A stretch of DNA of 20,792 nt from Bacteroidota bacterium. Its GTDB lineage: Bacteria > Bacteroidota > Bacteroidia > Bacteroidales > JAKIYJ01. A program made the position numbers and the translations under genes. The first letter of the stretch is position 1, and each line of letters starts with the position of its first letter. This document shows, piece by piece, positions 9,241 to 16,770 of the stretch. Location: positions 1 through 20,792 of the forward strand of contig JAKIYJ010000005.1 in the NCBI GenBank assembly GCA_022708585.1, read 5' to 3'. The notes under the pieces are model-generated. The model saw only the letters and a list, made by a program, of their open reading frames with translations. It made no database searches and was not told the DNA's origin.

Positions 9241-9337
9241 TCCCAAGTTTACCACTTAGAGGTTGCAAAACAATTTAATTTATTTAAAAATCAAAAGAAT
9301 AATTTTTTTTGCTCAAAATATTTACGTCTAATAGTTG

Positions 9338-9484
9338 AATCTACTCCGAAAAATCATTTTTATTTCGAATTATTTTTTGATAGAATAAATTAATTAATTT
9401 AATAGATAAATTAATTAAAAATATAGATAAAATTTAATTTCAAAATTGTTGAAATTAAATTTATAGACTTTTCGGAGTAGATTA
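9338..9484 (+). repeat. PAL-A palindromic repeat, full copy 3
   Basis: 147 bp with termini AATCTACTCCGAAAAATC and GACTTTTCGGAGTAGATT, which pair at 17 of 18 positions. The outer sequence differs from the CCACTC type found in other copies, and both ends carry the change. The right half contains a perfect 14-bp inverted repeat (9430-9443 and 9449-9462, 5-nt loop) that the other copies lack. It lies between the DUF3276 gene and the restriction-modification island. Confidence 0.8.
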
Positions 9485-9508
9485 TTAAATGTAATCAATT
9501 ATCAAATA
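9467..9508 (+). repeat. Outer direct repeat of R-M island, left copy (42 bp)
   Basis: Identical over 42 bp to 13028-13069, in the same orientation. The first 18 bp or so are the right terminus of PAL-A; the remaining 24 (TTAAATGTAATCAATTATCA and neighbours) are not part of PAL-A elsewhere. The duplication therefore extends beyond the repeat family and marks a shared junction on both sides of the restriction-modification segment. Confidence 0.85.
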
Positions 9509-9812
9509 GTTAATATTAACAATAAAGTTAACTACTTGCAATAATAAAATTTATACAAACCTTTAAAAAACTTTGCAATCTCTCATCCTCGTTACAAACG
9601 AGGACGAGAATGTGCTAATGCTATCAAAGCCTGTAGATACCAGCCTTTTGACCCATCTTCACCAATCTCAAGGAAACAAAATAAAAAAAGGAAGGAGCTC
9701 AACTTGTCCCAATGTGAATCAAATCCACATATTACGGGATCAAAGAACTCCTTTCCTGTTTCTTCTTAAATACAAAATTATGTATTTTTGTGAAACAAAA
9801 ATAATAAATATT
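9509..9812. other. Intergenic stretch with REP-like hairpin
   Basis: The main structure is a hairpin at 9582-9608: arms CTCATCCTCGTT and AACGAGGACGAG, 3-nt loop ACA, 11 of 12 positions complementary (the odd pair is G-U in minus-strand RNA). It resembles REP-type palindromes. The minus strand of 9590-9760 has about 55 codons open without an obvious start, and I do not recognise it. A TAnnTTTG-like TATTTTTG lies at 9783-9790. No convincing gene. Confidence 0.5.
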
Positions 9813-9903
9813 ATTAAAATTATAGACAGGTTATTTCTCATTTATTATCTTGCACTAAATATAGATATATCTAATTATTTTTCTAATTTTAGACAAAATA
9901 ACT
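9813..9903 (+). repeat. Inner direct repeat of R-M island, left copy (91 bp)
   Basis: Matches 12847-12937 in the same orientation over 91 bp with only two substitutions (A/G at 9824 and at 9895). It contains a perfect 12-bp palindrome, TAGATATATCTA, at 9862-9873, and the 12-mer TTTATTATCTTG, which also occurs at 13070-13081 just before the T9SS gene. The repeat pair directly encloses the methyltransferase and endonuclease genes. Confidence 0.9.
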
Positions 9904-10188
9904 TTTTTTTCACATTTGGAAAGTCTTTTTAAATAAATTCTAATTTAAACTTACAGGGTAAATTTTCTGCCGTATTCGGATTATCTATCAAAAATCCTAC
10001 AAAATCAATGGTTATATATTCCTTTCAACAGTTTCTTTATTTGTCATAACTTAATGTTTTTTTTATTTTTCAAATATCGTTCTTTATACCATTTCCATCT
10101 GTCTTTTAATATTGTTCGGCATATTTTCTCGTTTGATATACAAAGGTAATCTAATTTATTTTTTAATCCAATTTTTTATAGAGAAGTT

Positions 10189-10373
10189 TTAACGAAAAAA
10201 CCGTTAAGCGAAGCGTATGGCTCTCCATAGGTTCGGGTGCTTACTGTTCGATGGCGTTGTTTAGCACTGTCGTTTCCACAAAGCACCGCAGTTTATATTA
10301 TTACTTCTTGTCTTACAAGCTACAGTTCCGCCACTGACAGCAAATGCCTGTTACAGACAGTTGCCCTTATTTT
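10189..10373. other. GC-richer structured region after methyltransferase gene
   Basis: About 44% G+C over 10201-10380 by hand count, against the very AT-rich surroundings, and dense in complementary segments: TTAACG/CGTTAA (10189-10194, 10202-10207); GGTGCTT/AAGCACC (10236-10242, 10281-10287); TGGCG/CGCCA (10252-10256, 10329-10333); and GCAAATGCCTGT against ACAGACAGTTGC (10340-10364, 10 of 12 positions). The second and third pairs cross, as in a pseudoknot. No plausible gene was seen. From memory, similar blocks recur after accessory genes in Bacteroidetes, but I cannot confirm this. It could be a structured RNA, a 3' processing signal or a recombination site. Confidence 0.45.
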
Positions 10374-11882
10374 TTATAATTCGTCAGTGTTTATAATAAA
10401 ATCCTCAATTACTTTTTTGTTATATGCTTTCCATCCTCCTCTAAAATCACGACTTGAAATACTTATAAATTTTTCCATTACTTCGGAATTGAGCTGTTTT
10501 AGAAGTTTATAGTAATCGCCATCGTATTTTATGCAATAACCCGAATAAAAAGTACATTCTTCATTTTCATAAAGGATAAAATTCGGTTTAATGTTCATTG
10601 GTGAAAAAATGATTTTTTTACCAAAACTCGTGTCTAAACTTTGTGTGCGACCAAATGCATACCAAGGCATTATAGGATTTCCATTATCTCTTTTTGCCAA
10701 TTCTTCTTTTATTGATAGCAAATACATATATGATAAAGGGAAATCTATTTTTAATTTTTCCTCTGGGATGATTTGGTGTTTGTTATAAACTTTTATATAA
10801 GGGAATAAAATATATTCTTTGATTGATTCATTACTATTTTTTAAAGTTGAACCTTTAATTATTGGCTTCAAAATATCTTTTTCAATTTTTATTTTGCCTT
10901 TTAATTTTGAAAATGCAAATACATATTTCTCATCAATTTGTTGAATTGGAAAAATGTATGCTTTGTCACAAAGAGTAGTTATACCAACATGGATTCTACA
11001 AATATCTTTAAGTTTAACACCTTTGGATTTATTGTTTTTTACAACCGAAAGTTGCCAAATTTTTTGACCTTGTATTTCTTTAGTAGAAATTTCCCTGCTT
11101 AAAAATTTTTCCTTTTCTGTTGCTTGCTGATACAAAAAAGTATTATGTTTTTTTTTATCAAAAGTCAGGATGGAACTATATGTTGTGGCGTTATCAAAAA
11201 GTTGGATTACACCGTAGTTTGTAATTTGTTTGATAATTCCCAATTTAGAAAAATTATCTCTCATTATTTTTGCTGTCTCTGTATAAAAATAAGTGTTCGG
11301 TGTAATTAAACTGCATACGCCGTTTTCGTTTAATAAATGATAACATAACTCAAAAAAAGCAATATAAATATCTGTTGAACCGCTTTGACAAAATTTGTAA
11401 CGTTTCTGAATGTATTTTCTTTGTGCTTCGTCTAAATGTTGTATGCGAATGTAAGGCGGATTGCCTATAATGAAATCAAATTTATTATTTTCAGTTTCAG
11501 TAAAGAATAGATTGTTTTGAGTGGTCTCAATTTCCTTAATTGAATTATTTTGATGAATGTTCCATTGAATGTTAATTCCAAATGAATTTATTAAGGCATT
11601 CAAGTTTTCAATACATAATTTTATTGCTTCTTTGTCAATGTCCCAACCATAAACATTTTGCAAATTTTCTTTTAGATTTTCAATTGGTGAATTTTTAATA
11701 ATTCTTTTAACAACTTCTTCCAAAAATCTACCATCGCCACAAGCTGGGTCTAATATCCGTTTACCCAATATCTGTTCTGAGTCAAAACCAATATCATCTA
11801 ATATTTTATTAACAATAAAATTTGGAGTATAAACTTGTCCAAAAAGTTTTTGCGAATCATATATTTTTGTTAAAGAAGCCAT
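10374..11882 (-). CDS. Type II N6-adenine DNA methyltransferase
   Basis: 502 residues. It transfers a methyl group from S-adenosylmethionine to adenine N6 in its recognition site, protecting host DNA from the partner nuclease. Motif X (GQVYTP, 15-20) is followed by motif I (DPACGDGRF, 45-53), motif II (GWDID, 79-83) and the catalytic motif IV NPPY (141-144, in FIIGNPPYIRIQ). Later come STDIYIAFFE and GVCSLITPNTYFY (motifs V-VII). The C-terminal half (about 260-480) is the presumed target-recognition domain. This order is that of gamma-class enzymes such as TaqI and Eco57I methylases. The start lies 2 bp after the stop of the endonuclease gene, so the two are surely co-transcribed. The recognition sequence cannot be inferred. 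Confidence 0.93.
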   Translation of the reverse strand: MASLTKIYDSQKLFGQVYTPNFIVNKILDDIGFDSEQILGKRILDPACGDGRFLEEVVKRIIKNSPIENLKENLQNVYGWDIDKEAIKLCIENLNALINSFGINIQWNIHQNNSIKEIETTQNNLFFTETENNKFDFIIGNPPYIRIQHLDEAQRKYIQKRYKFCQSGSTDIYIAFFELCYHLLNENGVCSLITPNTYFYTETAKIMRDNFSKLGIIKQITNYGVIQLFDNATTYSSILTFDKKKHNTFLYQQATEKEKFLSREISTKEIQGQKIWQLSVVKNNKSKGVKLKDICRIHVGITTLCDKAYIFPIQQIDEKYVFAFSKLKGKIKIEKDILKPIIKGSTLKNSNESIKEYILFPYIKVYNKHQIIPEEKLKIDFPLSYMYLLSIKEELAKRDNGNPIMPWYAFGRTQSLDTSFGKKIIFSPMNIKPNFILYENEECTFYSGYCIKYDGDYYKLLKQLNSEVMEKFISISSRDFRGGWKAYNKKVIEDFIINTDEL

Positions 11883-11884
11883 AA

Positions 11885-12577
11885 TTATCTTTTTGTTAAG
11901 AAATATTTTTTGTAGTTGTCAATTTCACTAAATAAATTTTTTACCGAGAGTTTACTATCCATTAATTTTGCAAAATCTTTATCAAATACATCTTTTGTTT
12001 CTAATGCTTTTACCTTGTAAGTATTTTCGTCTATATTTATCATTAAAATACCCATTGCATACGGTTTATGGGCTTGTGGCGTATCATAAGCAAGGTTGAT
12101 ATACTTTTGCAAATCATGTTCGTCAATGATTTCTATTTTTGTCGGTTCTTTGCTCCCGCTTTTTTGTGTTGTTTTTTTATAATAAGGTGTTTGATGTCGT
12201 AAGATAATCAATTGAAAATATGGCAAATCTTTTCGTGCTTGTATATTTGCTGTTTCACCCATCATATTTTCAAAATAGTTATTTGCATTTTGCTTGTAGT
12301 TTGATGTTACAAATTTTATCCCTAAGCACATAACGGGTTTATCATCTTTTGTTATTGTAATATCAATGTCTTTATCATAATATTTTCCTCTAACAGTCAT
12401 CTCTTTACTATCATTTCCCATATAATAAACAGTAAAATTTGTTCCCCAAATATTTTTAAGGGTATCGGCTATATAATTATGTATTGGTTTGAGTTTTTCT
12501 GTGCTTCTTGCACCATGCTTAATATATTTCTGAAAAGATTCAGAGATTGCTTTTAAAAGTGATTTTTCACTATACAT
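11885..12577 (-). CDS. Probable type II restriction endonuclease
   Basis: 230 residues from ATG at 12577-12575 (MYSEKSLLKAISESF). A GTG at 12598 would add seven residues, but it lies inside the end of the PAL-A repeat, so I prefer the ATG. The identification rests on its place as partner of the methyltransferase, on size, and on a nuclease-like core: strand DIDITI, then LGIKFV with a Lys, then a conserved-looking NNYFENMMGETANIQARK block. A PD-(D/E)xK reading gives Asp in KDIDIT and Lys in GIKF, with Gly where Asp/Glu is usual; the Glu of ENMMGE might replace it. It could be related to the Bpu10I endonuclease family, but I am not certain. No controller protein or Vsr gene is present. Confidence 0.75.
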   Translation of the reverse strand: MYSEKSLLKAISESFQKYIKHGARSTEKLKPIHNYIADTLKNIWGTNFTVYYMGNDSKEMTVRGKYYDKDIDITITKDDKPVMCLGIKFVTSNYKQNANNYFENMMGETANIQARKDLPYFQLIILRHQTPYYKKTTQKSGSKEPTKIEIIDEHDLQKYINLAYDTPQAHKPYAMGILMINIDENTYKVKALETKDVFDKDFAKLMDSKLSVKNLFSEIDNYKKYFLTKR

Positions 12578-12590
12578 ATATTTTAATTTT

Positions 12591-12679
12591 GAACCCACTC
12601 CAAAAAGTCTATAAATTAATTAATTTATTTTATCAAAAAAAAATAATTCAAGATAAAAATGAGTTTTCAGAGTGGATTC
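12591..12679 (-). repeat. PAL-A repeat, internally shortened copy 4
   Basis: 89 bp with both termini: GAACCCACTCCAAAAAGTC on the left and GAGTTTTCAGAGTGGATTC on the right, in the opposite orientation to copies 1, 3 and 7. About 50 bp of the usual AT-rich centre are missing, leaving a tighter hairpin. It overlaps the first codons of the GTG-start version of the endonuclease and would lie in the untranslated leader if transcription begins upstream. Confidence 0.8.
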
Positions 12680-12693
12680 AATTTTTAAAATGT

Positions 12694-12815
12694 CAAAATT
12701 ATAAAAATTTTCAAAAAGGGTAATTACCTATAACTCCTTTATAACCGTACCAAAAGTAAGATTATCCATACCTTTGGGGTGTATAACCGTACCTTTTTAT
12801 TTTTTATAAAGGTAC
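12694..12815 (-). promoter_or_regulatory. Upstream control region of the R-M operon
   Basis: CAAAATTA at 12694-12701 reads TAATTTTG on the minus strand, a TAnnTTTG -7 box directed at the endonuclease gene; its transcript would carry PAL-A copy 4 in the leader. Further upstream the 12-mer TATAACCGTACC occurs at 12740-12751 and 12782-12793 (42 bp apart, four helical turns), with a related CCATACCTTT between them. GTACCTTT (12789-12796) pairs with AAAGGTAC (12808-12815). Such clustered repeats suggest an operator, but no regulator gene is encoded here. Confidence 0.4.
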
Positions 12816-12846
12816 AAAAAATTTTATAATTCATCAAACGGCTAAA

Positions 12847-12937
12847 ATTAAAATTATGGACAGGTTATTTCTCATTTATTATCTTGCACTAAATATAGAT
12901 ATATCTAATTATTTTTCTAATTTTAGACGAAATAACT
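12847..12937 (+). repeat. Inner direct repeat of R-M island, right copy (91 bp)
   Basis: Second copy of the repeat at 9813-9903, two mismatches in 91 bp, offset 3034 bp. The palindrome TAGATATATCTA lies at 12896-12907. Similarity ends sharply after TAACT at 12937. Confidence 0.9.
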
Positions 12938-12963
12938 TATCAACTATAAAAAGAAAAGGGCAT

Positions 12964-13044
12964 AATTATTTTTTATAAATAAATTAATTAATTTAATAGA
13001 TAAAATTAATTATAATAAAATTTATCAACTTTTCGGAGTAGATT
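12964..13044 (+). repeat. PAL-A repeat, one-ended fragment (right arm), copy 5
   Basis: The right terminus ACTTTTCGGAGTAGATT is preceded by the family's AT-rich centre, but the left terminus is missing: similarity starts at about AATTATTTTTTATA. Its inner part (TATAATAAAATTTATCAACT) matches copy 6 at 17059-17155 better than copy 3, indicating a subfamily. Confidence 0.75.
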
Positions 13045-13069
13045 ATTAAATGTAATCAATTATCAAATA
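13028..13069 (+). repeat. Outer direct repeat of R-M island, right copy (42 bp)
   Basis: Identical to 9467-9508 and in the same orientation. It ends 28 bp before the start of the T9SS protein gene, so part of that gene's upstream region is what has been duplicated on the far side of the island. Confidence 0.85.
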
Positions 13070-13097
13070 TTTATTATCTTGTAAATTTTTAGCAGTT

Positions 13098-15146
13098 ATG
13101 AAAAATATATTTTCAAAAGGATTATTGTTTTTTAATTCAATTGGGGTTATTTTTATTTTGGTATGTTTCATATCAATCAATGTATTTTCTCAAACAGTCA
13201 TATTATGGGAAAAAGGTTATGGAGGTTCGGGAAGTGATTTTGGCAAAGCTATAAGTAAAGCTCCTGACGGTGATTTTTATTTAGGGGGTTATACAAATTC
13301 AAGCGATGGCGATATAAGTGGTGTATATGGTGGTATGGATGTTTTTGTGATGCGTATCGATAGTTTTGGGAATATAAAATGGCAGAAAAATTATGGGGGG
13401 TCTGGCAATGATTTTATTCATGGTTTATTATCAACAAAAGATGGAGGTGCTATTATTGAAGCTTATACTGTATCTAATGATTTGCCTGGTTTTAAAGGAG
13501 GTTATGATATTTTGCTAATTAAGATTGATGAATATGGGAATATTGAATGGCAAAGATTATATGGAGGTTCTGATAATGACGGTTTGCATGCAGTTGATGT
13601 GAAAGAACATCCCAATGGTGGATATATTATGACTGCGAGCACTGAATCTGCTGATGGTGATATTTCATGGAACAAAGGTGCAGGCGATAGCTGGCTGGTA
13701 AGGTTGTCAAATACGGGGAATATAATATGGGAAAAAACTTTTGGTGGTTCATCTGATGAAGATACACATTGTGTTTTAATAACTTCTGATACAAATTATA
13801 TTGTTGCAGGTCATACTTTTTCAACAGATGGTGATGTGAGTGGTTTGCACGGTGCTGGCTTTGATGATGGCTGGATATACAAGACCGATTCATCAGGAAA
13901 TATGCTCTGGTCTTATTGCTATGGTGGAACGAATGTTGACATTTTTAGTTCAGCATGTGAAGTTGCAGGTAATTTCTTTTTTGCAGGATATACCAGTTCA
14001 AACGATGGTGATATAATATCAAACAAGGGTATTGATGACGGATGGATTATTAAAACTGATGCAGATGGTAATATTTTATGGTCAAAAACTTATGGAGGTA
14101 CACAAGGCGATTATTTTTCAAATATATTTTCTGGATATAATAACACTATTGCCATCTGTGGATTAACAAATTCAAATGATGGTGATGTGTATGGCAATAA
14201 AGGGAATTTTGATTATTGGATTTTAATTATCAATCAAGATGGAAATATTTTAACAAGGAGGTGTGCTGGTGGTCCCTTAAATGACAGAGGTGAGTTCATT
14301 TATCCTGTATCTGACTCTGCGTGGCTTGTAACAGGATTTTCAAATTCAACTTCTGGTGAAATAAGTCATAATCAAGGGTTTAATGATGCATGGACATTGG
14401 AACTCAAGCTAGTGGATTGTTCTTCAACTGTTGCTGATTTTGAATATCATCCCTTTTCTCCCTGTGTAAATGAAGATATTAGCATTATAAATTTATCGGC
14501 AAATGCTGATTCTTCAGTTTGGTATATTAACAATATTTATTATTCATCTTTAATGGAACCTGGTTTTGTATTTACTAAACCACAAAAAGATACCATTACA
14601 CTTATAGTATTTAATGGAGTATGTACCGATACTGTATTTAAAATAATTGAAAATAAGCCATTACCAGAAGTTTTTCTGGGTTCAGATACAGCAATATGTG
14701 CTGGTTGCAGTATTTTGCTTGATGCTGGAAATCCAGATGCAATTTTTTCATGGTCAACAGGTGAAACAACTCAACAAATCAATTTTTCGCAACAGCCTGA
14801 TACAGTGATCGTTGAAGTTAATTTAAATGGCTGTTTTGCTTATGATACAATTGTTGTTGGTATAATAAATACTAATGCTTATGAATGTCTTTATAATGAT
14901 ATAAAAATATTTCCAAATCCAGCTTATGATGTAATTAATATTGAAGTAGATAGAGCAAGTTCCGATATGGTTTCATATAGAATTTTAAATATCAATGGAA
15001 CAGAAATTATTAAAGGAAAGTTTGAAAGAAAAAATAATACAATCGATATTTCTATGATTCCACAGGGAACATATATACTTGAAATAAATACAGAAGGTAA
15101 TTACTATAGGAAAATATTGTTAAAATTGAATAATTTATCTAAATAA
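13098..15146 (+). CDS. Secreted T9SS cargo protein with seven propeller-like repeats
   Basis: 682 residues. A signal peptide (about 1-31, ending NVFSQ) is followed by seven repeats of 56-60 residues beginning at about W37, W95, W151, W211, W271, W328 and 385. The unit reads roughly W-x-K-x-YGGS-x-x-D, then a G-[YH]-T-x-S-x-DGD turn, then D-x-x-GNI; the seventh is degenerate (TRRCAGGPLND). Seven such units suggest a seven-bladed beta-propeller. Ig/PKD-like segments follow at about 441-520 and 523-590 (LGSDTAICAGCSILLDAG). The tail holds the type A T9SS sorting domain: FPNPAYDVINIEV at 605-617, GTYILEI at 657-663 and terminal basic RKILLKL. It is probably exported through the outer membrane and attached or released; the ligand is unknown. 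It lies next to the R-M island and converges with the OstA-like gene. Confidence 0.9.
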   Translation: MKNIFSKGLLFFNSIGVIFILVCFISINVFSQTVILWEKGYGGSGSDFGKAISKAPDGDFYLGGYTNSSDGDISGVYGGMDVFVMRIDSFGNIKWQKNYGGSGNDFIHGLLSTKDGGAIIEAYTVSNDLPGFKGGYDILLIKIDEYGNIEWQRLYGGSDNDGLHAVDVKEHPNGGYIMTASTESADGDISWNKGAGDSWLVRLSNTGNIIWEKTFGGSSDEDTHCVLITSDTNYIVAGHTFSTDGDVSGLHGAGFDDGWIYKTDSSGNMLWSYCYGGTNVDIFSSACEVAGNFFFAGYTSSNDGDIISNKGIDDGWIIKTDADGNILWSKTYGGTQGDYFSNIFSGYNNTIAICGLTNSNDGDVYGNKGNFDYWILIINQDGNILTRRCAGGPLNDRGEFIYPVSDSAWLVTGFSNSTSGEISHNQGFNDAWTLELKLVDCSSTVADFEYHPFSPCVNEDISIINLSANADSSVWYINNIYYSSLMEPGFVFTKPQKDTITLIVFNGVCTDTVFKIIENKPLPEVFLGSDTAICAGCSILLDAGNPDAIFSWSTGETTQQINFSQQPDTVIVEVNLNGCFAYDTIVVGIINTNAYECLYNDIKIFPNPAYDVINIEVDRASSDMVSYRILNINGTEIIKGKFERKNNTIDISMIPQGTYILEINTEGNYYRKILLKLNNLSK

Positions 15147-15186
15147 TTTGTTATTTAATATTAATTTTGTCTTAATAAAATATTTA

Positions 15187-16719
15187 TTACCATATAAAAA
15201 TATCTTCTTTAAAGAAAGGTCTTCTATCTTCATACCAGAAGAAATTTTTCAGTTTTTTTTCATCTTCGGGTAAATCCTTTTCAGGATACATTTTTCCTGT
15301 AACATTTTTAATAAAAGTGATACGGTTAACTTTACTGTCTTTAAGATATATCATCATATTTAATGCAGAAGCCACATTTACACCTATAAGGGCATTTGTA
15401 TCATCACGCACATAATAAACTGTTTCTGCGTTTTGCTCAACGTAAATATTATCTAATTCCCCTTTTTTAAAATATCCTTTCATAGTTTTACCTTTAACTT
15501 GATTATATTTATCTATGCCATCTTCTGATATAATAAATGCCGATTGGCTCATTAACAGTGAATCGACCTGTCCGTTCTGGAACCATATAATAATTTTATC
15601 AGCTGTAAGCTGGTTTTCATCAGTCCATAAAACAGGGTTTTTGTATAAAGCAATTGTTGAATCATTAAAATTATATATTAATGAATCGCACATACCTTGA
15701 AAATCTTTTCTAAAAAATTTAGTTTTATAAAAAGCTTTCAATAATTTGCCCTGGCGCGTACTGTCATCAAAATAAAGCAGCAATGTATCAGCATGAAGCC
15801 ACAGAGTGTCTTTTTTATCAAATAACAATAATTCTGCACTGTCTGTAATTATTGAATTTCCCTGTTTTTCATAGAATTCAGCATAATTTCCATTAACAAT
15901 AATATTTTGGGATGAATCGTATATGCTTACATTGTTATATCCCATCCCAATACTGTTGTTTCTGTCGTAATAAATGCTATCAGCCCGTAATTTCTGTTTG
16001 TTATTGTTTAATGATGCATTTTTAACAAGAAATGCTTCATTGGTAGAGGTATTATACATACCTTTTTCGCAATATATAGTATTTTCATTGCTGATAATAG
16101 TTGTAGGTCCATTAAAATATGCTATCTCTGTAATTGTATTATATATCAGGGTGTCGGTATAAATAGTATAGTCAGGATTTACAAGTACCACATTGTCATA
16201 AAAATAAAATTGTTTCAGGTCGGAATAATAGAATCCTTTTTCACTTGACAGATTATTATTTAAATCAACAATATCAGCATGTGAAGGATAGGAGGCTATT
16301 TTATTTTTAACGTCATAAGTGAGGGTTTCGCTTGTTAAAGTTATTTGATTATCTATCATTTTAACATTATTTGAAATTTGTGCCATATAAGTATTGCCGT
16401 TATATTTAAGTATATCTCCATAAATATTTGATGTATCATTAGCTTTAATTCTAACATTTCCAAAAGCATCAACACTATTTATATCGGTATATAAATAAGC
16501 ACTGTCGCAGTATAGATAAATATTTTCATGACGGAATACAACATTGCCTATAAATCTATTTACATTTTGGCCTATATTAACGTCGTATTCAAGGGAATTA
16601 GCGCTTTCAATATAAATAAGACTTGTTTTTTGAGAATAAACATTAATTATTAATGTAAATAAAAGAACAAAAAAAACAAATAGTATTTTACAGGAAAATT
16701 TTAATTGAGATTTACACAT
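15187..16719 (-). CDS. OstA-like protein (LPS transport/assembly, LptA/OstA fold)
   Basis: 510 residues. The signal peptide (about 1-30) ends NVYSQ, so the protein is periplasmic or outer-membrane associated. The rest is a long series of beta-strands with short Tyr/Asp/Asn-rich repeats (CDSAYLY, GNVRIKANDTSNIYGD, LTSETLTYDV, ADSIYYDRNNS, LHADTLLLYFD, LTADKIIIW), the pattern of the OstA_2-type beta-jellyroll of Bacteroidetes, related to LptA and the LptD N-terminal domain that pass lipopolysaccharide across the periplasm. Loss-of-function signs are absent. It ends 40 bp from the stop of the convergent T9SS gene; no hairpin terminator is evident between them. Upstream, a PAL-B copy lies about 50 bp before the ATG. 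The role in LPS export is inferred from the family. Confidence 0.87.
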   Translation of the reverse strand: MCKSQLKFSCKILFVFFVLLFTLIINVYSQKTSLIYIESANSLEYDVNIGQNVNRFIGNVVFRHENIYLYCDSAYLYTDINSVDAFGNVRIKANDTSNIYGDILKYNGNTYMAQISNNVKMIDNQITLTSETLTYDVKNKIASYPSHADIVDLNNNLSSEKGFYYSDLKQFYFYDNVVLVNPDYTIYTDTLIYNTITEIAYFNGPTTIISNENTIYCEKGMYNTSTNEAFLVKNASLNNNKQKLRADSIYYDRNNSIGMGYNNVSIYDSSQNIIVNGNYAEFYEKQGNSIITDSAELLLFDKKDTLWLHADTLLLYFDDSTRQGKLLKAFYKTKFFRKDFQGMCDSLIYNFNDSTIALYKNPVLWTDENQLTADKIIIWFQNGQVDSLLMSQSAFIISEDGIDKYNQVKGKTMKGYFKKGELDNIYVEQNAETVYYVRDDTNALIGVNVASALNMMIYLKDSKVNRITFIKNVTGKMYPEKDLPEDEKKLKNFFWYEDRRPFFKEDIFIW

Positions 16720-16770
16720 AAAAAATAGTTATATATATATATTAAAGAAAAACTTGTATAAGATATAGTT

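Noticed and set aside
9573..9932. 119-codon plus-strand frame beginning MQSLILVTNEDEN
   Set aside because: It runs across the REP-like hairpin and the 91-bp repeat, has low-complexity Ile/Asn/Phe content at its end and no recognisable domain.
10189..10364. Integron attC site
   Set aside because: GTTAAGC fits the GTTRRRY core, but no matching RYYYAAC partner is placed correctly and no integrase is in the window.
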